NCBI RefSeq assembly: GCF_000590885.1
Contig: NZ_JFHN01000075.1
Coordinates: 124,001 to 188,000, forward strand
Origin: Erwinia mallotivora
Lineage (GTDB): Bacteria > Pseudomonadota > Gammaproteobacteria > Enterobacterales > Enterobacteriaceae
Direction of reading: 5' to 3'
DNA length: 64,000 bases
The notes beneath the pieces were generated by a model. It saw nothing but the letters and a program-made list of their open reading frames with translations. It had not been told where the DNA came from and searched no databases. Made by a program: the position numbers and the translations under genes. Below are positions 58,171 to 64,000 of the stretch, piece after piece. Each line of letters begins with the position of its first letter. Positions within the stretch are counted from its first letter, which is position 1.

Positions 58171-58508
58171 AAAATAAAGAACTGTATCCTGAATTTACCC
58201 TGATTATCGTTCCCGCCGCTGATGACCGTGAAACAGGCGATAAAATCAGGCGTTTCTTTTATGATGCTTATGCTGATGCCGTCAGCCATAAAACAGATTT
58301 ATTTATTATCACCCGAGAGCATGATCTCTGTGAAAATCATTATGTTGACTGTGCACTGGCGGTCAGACCTGACAATGTTTTAATTTATGGTCTGGAAAAT
58401 GATGTTTATTTTCATGGCATTGAAAATCTCAACCAGCTGATCGACATCTCCAGCGCCGTGGTGCGTATGGAAATTCAGACAGTGGCATGGACACCATCAG
58501 AGGCCTGA
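58167..58508 (+). CDS. 113-residue protein of unknown function
   Basis: I do not recognise this protein. It starts with GTG at 58167, overlapping the glycosyltransferase stop by 4 bp (GTGA), so the two are probably translated together. The sequence looks soluble, with alternating hydrophobic strands (FTLIIVPAADD, TDLFIITREHD, VLIYGLENDVYF) and intervening helices suggesting an alpha/beta fold. No cysteine or histidine cluster, signal peptide or membrane span is seen. It could be a partner of the glycosyltransferase or a detached domain of one. Confidence 0.65.
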   Translation: MKNKELYPEFTLIIVPAADDRETGDKIRRFFYDAYADAVSHKTDLFIITREHDLCENHYVDCALAVRPDNVLIYGLENDVYFHGIENLNQLIDISSAVVRMEIQTVAWTPSEA

Positions 58509-58553
58509 GCCTTTTTATCACGCCCTGAAAATCAGCCAAAGCTGAGGAAGCTC

Positions 58554-59034
58554 TCAACGCTTTTTCTTCTTAAGCAGGAATTTCACCAGGCTTCAGAAAT
58601 CGGACTCAACATGGATAATCCGGGTGACGGATGTTCGATGACGACATCTGAACAAATAAAACCGCTCATCCGGGTTCTGCCCCCGCAGATTATCAACCAG
58701 CACATCATTGACACCGACCTTAAGGCTGTTATCCTTCGCTGCCATGTTTTTTAAGGCCGCGCCGTTGCTGTGAGTACCCGCTCAGTGATGCTGACATTAA
58801 GTGAAAAAAGCTGACAAAATTCTTCATCAGCCGGGCGAAATGCCTCGCGTCAGGTGGCACAATAATCAACCGTTTTTTCAGCAACCAGAAACCTCATGTG
58901 GGTCCACCTTCAGAAGCTGGCAAAACGTTGTTCAGCACGATCAGACCGTCATTCAGCCGTCAGGCAGGGCAATACGCCTGAATAAACGGATCTGGCAACG
59001 GAAAAACCATGTCGGGCTGCATACCATAGCTCAT
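58554..59034 (-). pseudogene. decayed coding sequence on the minus strand
   Basis: From an ATG at 59034 the minus strand reads a protein-like frame ([17 protein letters not shown], then RLNDGLIVLNNVLPASEGG, then LIIVPPDARHFARLMKNF) broken by two TGA codons, each one base from a Trp codon, and then a TAA. After a frameshift, an intact 50-codon stretch (58745-58593) contains DVLVDNLRGQNPDERFYLF, and a lysine-rich tail ending KKKKR and TGA (58554) follows a further stop. I cannot name the family. Together these look like one disabled gene; chance is not excluded. Confidence 0.35.
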
Positions 59035-59065
59035 TGAAATTCCATCAAAATCAGAGGGGAACCTT

Positions 59066-59383
59066 TTGCAAGGTCAAACACTCCAAGACTTCGTCATTGA
59101 CAAAATCGACGATTTGAAAGGCCAGGATATCGTTGCTGTTAACGTGCAGGGCAAATCCAGTATCACCGACTGCATGATTATCTGCACCGGCACATCAACC
59201 CGTCATGTGGCTTCCATTGCCGACCACGTTGTACAGCAATCCCGGGCAGCAGGCCTGAAGCCTATGTCGGTTGACAGTAAAATCTCCACCGACTGGGTAG
59301 TGGTGGATCTCGGTGACGTGATTGTCCATGTAATGCAGGAAGAGAGCCGTCGTCTGTACGAGCTCGAAAAACTCTGGAGTTAA
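59066..59383 (+). CDS. rsfS: ribosomal silencing factor RsfS
   Basis: Binds ribosomal protein L14 (uL14) and blocks subunit joining in stationary phase. It has 105 residues, as in E. coli, starting with TTG at 59066 after AGGGG, with conserved segments [17 protein letters not shown] and [22 protein letters not shown]. It starts the rsfS-rlmH-mrdAB-rlpA run, 3 bp from rlmH. Confidence 0.96.
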   Translation: MQGQTLQDFVIDKIDDLKGQDIVAVNVQGKSSITDCMIICTGTSTRHVASIADHVVQQSRAAGLKPMSVDSKISTDWVVVDLGDVIVHVMQEESRRLYELEKLWS

Positions 59384-59386
59384 CAG

Positions 59387-59857
59387 GTGAAGTTGCAGTT
59401 GGTTGCAGTCGGCACCAAAATGCCGGACTGGGTGCAAACCGGGTTTATGGAGTATCTGCGCCGTTTTCCCAAAGATATGCCCCTTGAGCTGAGCGAAGTT
59501 CCCGCCGGTAAACGGGGGAAAAATGCTGATATAAAACGCATTCTTGAAAAAGAAGGTGAAATGATGCTCAGCACCGTGGGTAAAGGCAATCGCATCGTCA
59601 CTCTGGATATTCCGGGCCAGCCGTGGGAAACCCCACAACTTGCCTGTCAGCTGGAGCGCTGGAAACAGGATGGTCGCGATGTCAGTCTGTTGATTGGTGG
59701 GCCGGAAGGCCTCTCTCCCGCCTGCAAAGCGGCGGCGGAGCAAAGCTGGTCACTCTCTGCCCTGACGCTGCCCCATCCGCTTGTCAGGGTACTGGTCGCC
59801 GAGAGTCTGTACCGGGCATGGAGCATCACAGCTAACCATCCCTATCATCGTGAATAA
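59387..59857 (+). CDS. rlmH: 23S rRNA pseudouridine-1915 N3-methyltransferase
   Basis: SPOUT methyltransferase acting on pseudouridine 1915 of 23S rRNA in 70S ribosomes. It has 156 residues (E. coli 155). It starts with GTG at 59387 after GGAG. The SAM-binding knot includes [11 protein letters not shown] and the C-terminal [10 protein letters not shown]...PYHRE segment. Confidence 0.96.
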   Translation: MKLQLVAVGTKMPDWVQTGFMEYLRRFPKDMPLELSEVPAGKRGKNADIKRILEKEGEMMLSTVGKGNRIVTLDIPGQPWETPQLACQLERWKQDGRDVSLLIGGPEGLSPACKAAAEQSWSLSALTLPHPLVRVLVAESLYRAWSITANHPYHRE

Positions 59858-59889
59858 CGCATAAACATACGGATACCCTGAAACAGCGG

Positions 59890-61794
59890 ATGAAATTACA
59901 GCGCAATTTTTTTCGTGACTACACAGCCGAACAGGCACTGTTCGTTCGCCGGGCGCTGGTCGCTTTTCTGGGCATTTTTTTGCTTTCCATAATTCTGGTG
60001 GTCAATCTCTATCACCTGCAAATTATTCGTTATAACGATTACACCACCCGTTCGAATGTCAACCGCATCAAGCTGGTTCCGGTTGCGCCAAGTCGCGGTA
60101 TTATTTATGACCGCAACGGTATCCCTCTGGCGCTGAACCGCACCATCTGGCAGATTGAACTGGTGCCAGATAAGGTCGAAAACCTCGAAAAAACGCTGCT
60201 GGCACTGCGTCCGATTGTTAATCTCAGCGACGAAGATTTGATTGCGTTCGAAAAGGAACGCAAGCGCTCACGTCGTTTCACCTCCATTCCGGTCAAAACC
60301 GGACTGAACGAAGAACAGGTTGCCCGATTCGCCGTTAATCAGTACGCCTTTCCTGGCGTGGAGGTTAAAGGTTATCAACGTCGCTACTATCCCTATAATT
60401 CTGCTCTGACTCACGTGCTGGGTTATGTTTCGAAGATTAATGACCGCGATGTTGAACGTCTGAATAAAGAAGGCAGGCTGCCGGACTACGCTGCAACGCA
60501 CGACATTGGCAAGCTGGGAATTGAACGTTATTACGAAGATATCCTGCACGGTAAGCCTGGCTATGAAGAGGTAGAGGTGAATAATCGTGGCCGGGTGATC
60601 CGCCAGCTGCATGAGCAACCGCCTCAGGCCGGCCAGGATATCTGGCTGACTATCGATCTCAAATTACAGCAGTATATTGAAACGCTGCTGGCAGGCAGCC
60701 GTGCTGCGGTTGTGGTCACCGACCCACGCAACGGCGATGTTCTCGCCATGGTTTCCATGCCAAGCTACGATCCAAACCTGTTTATCGACGGTATCAGTAG
60801 CAAGGACTATAACTCGCTGCTTAACGATCCTAATCGACCGCTGATCAACCGCGCCACCCAGGGCGCTTATCCTCCGGCCTCTACCGTCAAACCCTACATT
60901 GCCGTCTCGGCGCTCTCTGCGGGGGTGATTAACAAAAATACCAGCCTGTTTGATCCGGGCTGGTGGCAGTTACCCGGTACGGAGAAACGCTTTCGCGACT
61001 GGAAGCACTGGGGACATGGACGCCTGAATGTCACTAAATCGCTGGAAGAATCGGCGGATACTTTTTTCTATCAGGTCGCCTATGACATGGGGATCGATCG
61101 CCTGGCGGAATGGATGAGCAAATTTGGCTACGGCCACCTCTCCGGTATCGACCTGACCGAAGAGACACCGGGTAATATGCCTACCCGTGAATGGAAAATG
61201 AAACGTTTCAAAAAGCCGTGGTATCAGGGGGATACCATCCCGGTTGGCATCGGTCAGGGCTACTGGACAGCCACGCCATTACAAATGAACAAAGCGATGA
61301 TGATCCTGATTAACGATGGCATCATCAAAACCCCTCATCTGATGGCTTCAACCAGAGTCAATAATGTTCAGGTGCCCTGGCGCCAGCAGGAACTGAAACC
61401 GGTGGCCGATATTCACTCTGGCTACTGGGAGATTGCCAAAGACGGTATGTATGGCGTTGCCAACCGACCAAACGGCACTGCCCGTAAAAGCTTTGCGGAT
61501 GCACCCTACAAGATTGCGGCGAAATCCGGTACGGCCCAGGTTTTTGGCCTTAAAGCTAATGAAACCTACAACGCCCATAAAGTGGCAGAGCTACTGCGCG
61601 ACCACAAGCTGATGACCGCGTTTGCGCCTTTTGATAATCCCCGCGTGGCGGTCAGCATTATCCTTGAGAACGGTGGCGCTGGTCCGGCTGTCGGCACCAT
61701 CACGCGACAAATCCTCGACCATATTATGCTTGGGGATAACAATACCAACCTGCCGGATGCGGCACCGGTGCCATCCGGCTATGAAGGTGAATAA
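59890..61794 (+). CDS. mrdA: penicillin-binding protein 2
   Basis: Peptidoglycan transpeptidase of the elongasome, with RodA. It has 634 residues (E. coli 633). A short cytoplasmic N-terminus is followed by one membrane helix (about 21-43), the dimerisation/pedestal region, and the transpeptidase domain with active Ser331 in ASTVKP, the SAD motif in EESADTF and the KSGTAQ motif late. It is cotranscribed with mrdB, 2 bp apart. Confidence 0.97.
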   Translation: MKLQRNFFRDYTAEQALFVRRALVAFLGIFLLSIILVVNLYHLQIIRYNDYTTRSNVNRIKLVPVAPSRGIIYDRNGIPLALNRTIWQIELVPDKVENLEKTLLALRPIVNLSDEDLIAFEKERKRSRRFTSIPVKTGLNEEQVARFAVNQYAFPGVEVKGYQRRYYPYNSALTHVLGYVSKINDRDVERLNKEGRLPDYAATHDIGKLGIERYYEDILHGKPGYEEVEVNNRGRVIRQLHEQPPQAGQDIWLTIDLKLQQYIETLLAGSRAAVVVTDPRNGDVLAMVSMPSYDPNLFIDGISSKDYNSLLNDPNRPLINRATQGAYPPASTVKPYIAVSALSAGVINKNTSLFDPGWWQLPGTEKRFRDWKHWGHGRLNVTKSLEESADTFFYQVAYDMGIDRLAEWMSKFGYGHLSGIDLTEETPGNMPTREWKMKRFKKPWYQGDTIPVGIGQGYWTATPLQMNKAMMILINDGIIKTPHLMASTRVNNVQVPWRQQELKPVADIHSGYWEIAKDGMYGVANRPNGTARKSFADAPYKIAAKSGTAQVFGLKANETYNAHKVAELLRDHKLMTAFAPFDNPRVAVSIILENGGAGPAVGTITRQILDHIMLGDNNTNLPDAAPVPSGYEGE

Positions 61795-61796
61795 CC

Positions 61797-62909
61797 ATGA
61801 ATGACCGTCATCAGAAACGCACCATCTGGACCCGAATTCATGTCGATCCAACGTTTTTTATTCTGATTGCCGCCCTGCTGGTCTACAGCTCGCTGGTTAT
61901 ATGGAGCGCCAGTGGCCAGGATCCCGGCATGATGGAGCGCAAACTGGGACAAATTGCCATGGGCACGGTGGTGATGCTGGTTATGGCGCAGATCCCCCCC
62001 AGAGTTTACGAAGGCTGGGCGCCCTTTCTGTATATTTTTTGTGTCGTGTTACTGATTGCGGTCGATGCGTTTGGCCATATCAGTAAAGGTGCACAGCGCT
62101 GGCTGGATCTGGGCGTGGTACGTTTTCAGCCTTCGGAGATTGCAAAAATTGCCGTGCCGCTGATGGTTGCCCGTTTTATCAACCGCGATGTCTGTCCGCC
62201 CACGCTGAAGAATACCGCTATTGCCCTGGTACTGATATTTATGCCCACCCTGCTGGTGGCGGCCCAACCCGATTTGGGAACGGCGATCCTGATCGCCGCA
62301 AGCGGACTGTTCGTGCTGTTCCTGTCAGGCATGAGCTGGCGACTGATTTTGATAGCCATTTTGCTGGTCGGGGCTTTTATTCCGATACTCTGGTTCTTCC
62401 TGATGCATGATTACCAACGCAACCGGGTGATGATGCTGCTCGATCCGGAAACCGATCCCTTAGGTGCGGGTTACCATATTATTCAGTCGAAAATCGCCAT
62501 CGGCTCTGGCGGTCTTCGTGGCAAAGGCTGGCTGCACGGAACGCAGTCGCAGCTTGAATTCCTGCCAGAACGCCATACTGACTTCATCTTTGCCGTGTTG
62601 GCCGAAGAGCTGGGGTTAGTCGGCGTGCTGATTTTGCTGGCTCTCTATGTGCTGTTAATTATGCGTGGCCTGATGATGGCAGCCAGAGCACAAACCACCT
62701 TTGGCCGGGTCATGGCCGGTGGATTAATGCTAATCTTCTTTGTCTATGTTTTTGTCAATATTGGCATGGTAAGCGGTATTCTGCCGGTGGTGGGCGTTCC
62801 GCTACCGCTGGTCAGCTATGGCGGTTCTGCGCTGATTGTACTGATGGCCGGTTTTGGCATAATCATGTCAATTCACACTCATCGAAAACTGTTATCGAAA
62901 AGCGTTTAA
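61797..62909 (+). CDS. mrdB: peptidoglycan glycosyltransferase RodA
   Basis: SEDS-family glycan polymerase paired with PBP2. It has 370 residues, as in E. coli, with about ten transmembrane helices. The conserved RWLDLG and FQPSEIAK segments, the [10 protein letters not shown] loop and the late VSYGGSA are present. Eleven bp separate it from rlpA. Confidence 0.97.
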   Translation: MNDRHQKRTIWTRIHVDPTFFILIAALLVYSSLVIWSASGQDPGMMERKLGQIAMGTVVMLVMAQIPPRVYEGWAPFLYIFCVVLLIAVDAFGHISKGAQRWLDLGVVRFQPSEIAKIAVPLMVARFINRDVCPPTLKNTAIALVLIFMPTLLVAAQPDLGTAILIAASGLFVLFLSGMSWRLILIAILLVGAFIPILWFFLMHDYQRNRVMMLLDPETDPLGAGYHIIQSKIAIGSGGLRGKGWLHGTQSQLEFLPERHTDFIFAVLAEELGLVGVLILLALYVLLIMRGLMMAARAQTTFGRVMAGGLMLIFFVYVFVNIGMVSGILPVVGVPLPLVSYGGSALIVLMAGFGIIMSIHTHRKLLSKSV

Positions 62910-62920
62910 GAGGCTTGAAC

Positions 62921-64000
62921 ATGCGTAAGGACTGGCTCTGGATTGGCCTGGCTACAGCTCTGCTGGCAGCCTGTAGCACCACTGAACAACAGGCACCGGC
63001 TCCGCAGCAGCCAGCATATAATGGCCCGGTAGTGGAGATTGGCGGTGCTGAGCCGCGTTATGAACCGCTGGCGGCGGGAGCAAATCAGGATTACAGCGTT
63101 AACGGCAAAAAGTACCGCATTGTTAAAGACCCTTCCAACTTCAGCGAAACAGGTCTGGCAACCTGGTATGGTGATGAGGCCAAAGGTAATCGCACCGCTA
63201 CAGGTGAACAATTTGATCCGGAAGCCCTGACCGCTGCTCACCCTACATTGCCCATTCCAGGCTATGTTCGCGTCACGAACCTGGCTAATGGTCGCCAGCT
63301 GGTGGTGCGGATCAACGATCGTGGCCCCTACACCCCAGGGCGCATTATCGATCTGTCAAAAGCAGCGGGCGATCGCCTGAATATTTCCAACAATACCCGG
63401 GTTAAAGTGGACTATATCAGCGTGGCACCAGATGGTTCGCTGTCTGGTCCGGGTACTGTTGGCACCCGGGTTGCCAAACAAAGCTACGCGTTGCCGCCGC
63501 GCCCGGATATCGGCGGGGGCATGGTGGTAATGGGCGCAGGCGCAGGAGCAGCCACCGCATCCGCACAGAGTCAAACCGTGACGCCTGTCGCCAGCCAGCC
63601 ACAGGAGGAGGCAGAATCACACCCTGTCGATAATCGCAGCCTGAGTAGCGACGGCGGCATCGGCGCGCCGGTTAACAGCAACGGTTTCCTCGGTGCGCCA
63701 CAGCCGCTGCGCAATGGTGTACTGGAAGGCAGTGAACCTGCGCCCGTGAGCACGCCTGCCGCCGCTGCGGTTGCTGCGGTTGCTACGCCTGCGGCGACAG
63801 CCCCGGCGGCCGCTTCTGCTCCTTCCACCTCAAGTGCAGCGACCAACTGGACGGTACAGGTTGGTGCCGTTAGCGATCCCGCTCGCGCCCATCAGCTACT
63901 TAACACACTGAGCAAAAAGTTTGGTGTGCCGGGTTCGGTGGAAAATCACAACAATGTCTGGCGCGTTCAGCTTGGGCATTTCCGTTCACGTCAGCAGGCC
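62921..64000 (+). CDS. rlpA: septal ring lytic transglycosylase RlpA, 5' part (partial)
   Basis: Outer-membrane lipoprotein that binds denuded peptidoglycan at the septum and, in some species, cleaves it. The frame is open from ATG 62921 to the window end (360 codons). A lipobox LLAAC gives Cys17. The double-psi barrel domain (about 80-175) holds TWYGDEAKGNRTATGE and NDRGPYTPGRIIDLS. A long Ala/Pro/Ser linker with Gly/Ala-rich runs (about 190-305) leads to a SPOR domain beginning near WTVQVGAV. The SPOR domain is unfinished, so the protein is longer than E. coli RlpA (362). Confidence 0.95.
   Translation, partial: MRKDWLWIGLATALLAACSTTEQQAPAPQQPAYNGPVVEIGGAEPRYEPLAAGANQDYSVNGKKYRIVKDPSNFSETGLATWYGDEAKGNRTATGEQFDPEALTAAHPTLPIPGYVRVTNLANGRQLVVRINDRGPYTPGRIIDLSKAAGDRLNISNNTRVKVDYISVAPDGSLSGPGTVGTRVAKQSYALPPRPDIGGGMVVMGAGAGAATASAQSQTVTPVASQPQEEAESHPVDNRSLSSDGGIGAPVNSNGFLGAPQPLRNGVLEGSEPAPVSTPAAAAVAAVATPAATAPAAASAPSTSSAATNWTVQVGAVSDPARAHQLLNTLSKKFGVPGSVENHNNVWRVQLGHFRSRQQA

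Noticed and set aside
58801-59037. 78-codon plus-strand frame before rsfS
   Set aside because: It starts with GTG without a ribosome site and has low-complexity composition. The opposite strand reads more like decayed protein sequence.
1-64000. CRISPR arrays, insertion sequences, prophage or rRNA genes
   Set aside because: No regularly spaced repeats, transposase or integrase motifs, phage genes or rRNA sequence were seen anywhere in the window.

Overview
The window is a chromosomal segment of a gamma-proteobacterium of the order Enterobacterales. Nearly every core gene matches its Escherichia coli counterpart in length, and the order sucA-sdhBADC-gltA ... nag ... asnB-tRNA-ubiF-miaB-ybeZYX-lnt-glt-leuS-lptE-holA-nadD-rsfS-rlmH-mrdAB-rlpA is the conserved 15-17 minute region of E. 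coli. Several departures (chiP-chiQ-chb next to glnS, kdpE without kdpFABCD, no cobC, no rihA, a pcp gene) suggest an Erwiniaceae-like or Serratia-like genome; the genus is inference. No insertion sequence, prophage, CRISPR array or rRNA is visible.

Layout. 1-6.8 kb: 5' part of sucA and the sdhCDAB operon (minus strand), diverging from gltA. 6.8-14.6 kb: nei, pcp, pxpA-pxpC-pxpB (pyroglutamate release and hydrolysis), ybgI, phrB-ybgA, ybfA, all minus strand. 14.7-20.8 kb: orphan kdpE, pgm-seqA, ybfF, ybfE, fldA, fur with a leader peptide frame. 21.0-34.3 kb: amino-sugar block: chiP-chiQ-chb (chitoporin, lipoprotein, chitobiase), glnS, nagE diverging from nagB-nagA-nagC-nagD over NagC and CRP sites. 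34.5-37.4 kb: asnB and a six-tRNA operon (Met, Leu, Gln, Met, Gln, Gln). 37.5-48.4 kb: ubiF, miaB, ybeZ-ybeY-ybeX-lnt, and the gltIJKL glutamate/aspartate importer with a sigma54-type promoter and an SroC-like RNA between gltI and gltJ. 48.4-54.7 kb: a cytochrome b561, ybeL, leuS-lptE-holA-nadD. 54.7-59.05 kb: an accessory insertion where E. coli has cobC: a secreted GH19 chitinase, a glycosyltransferase with an NPDV/EGR N-terminal motif, a 113-residue protein of unknown function, and a decayed minus-strand gene. 59.07-64 kb: rsfS-rlmH-mrdA-mrdB-rlpA (rlpA cut by the window end).

How genes work together. Much of a chitin route can be read: the secreted GH19 chitinase makes oligomers, ChiP admits them to the periplasm, chitobiase (Chb) splits them to GlcNAc, NagE phosphorylates and imports GlcNAc, and NagA and NagB turn it into fructose-6-phosphate and ammonium under NagC control. 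A second small pathway is Pcp plus PxpABC, which frees pyroglutamate from peptides and hydrolyses it to glutamate. The remainder is core metabolism, envelope assembly and translation.

Most new or odd material lies in 54.7-59.05 kb. Other points worth attention are regulatory: the gltI sigma54 promoter, the altered uof/fur leader, a possible small RNA upstream of the tRNA operon, and several dyad elements.
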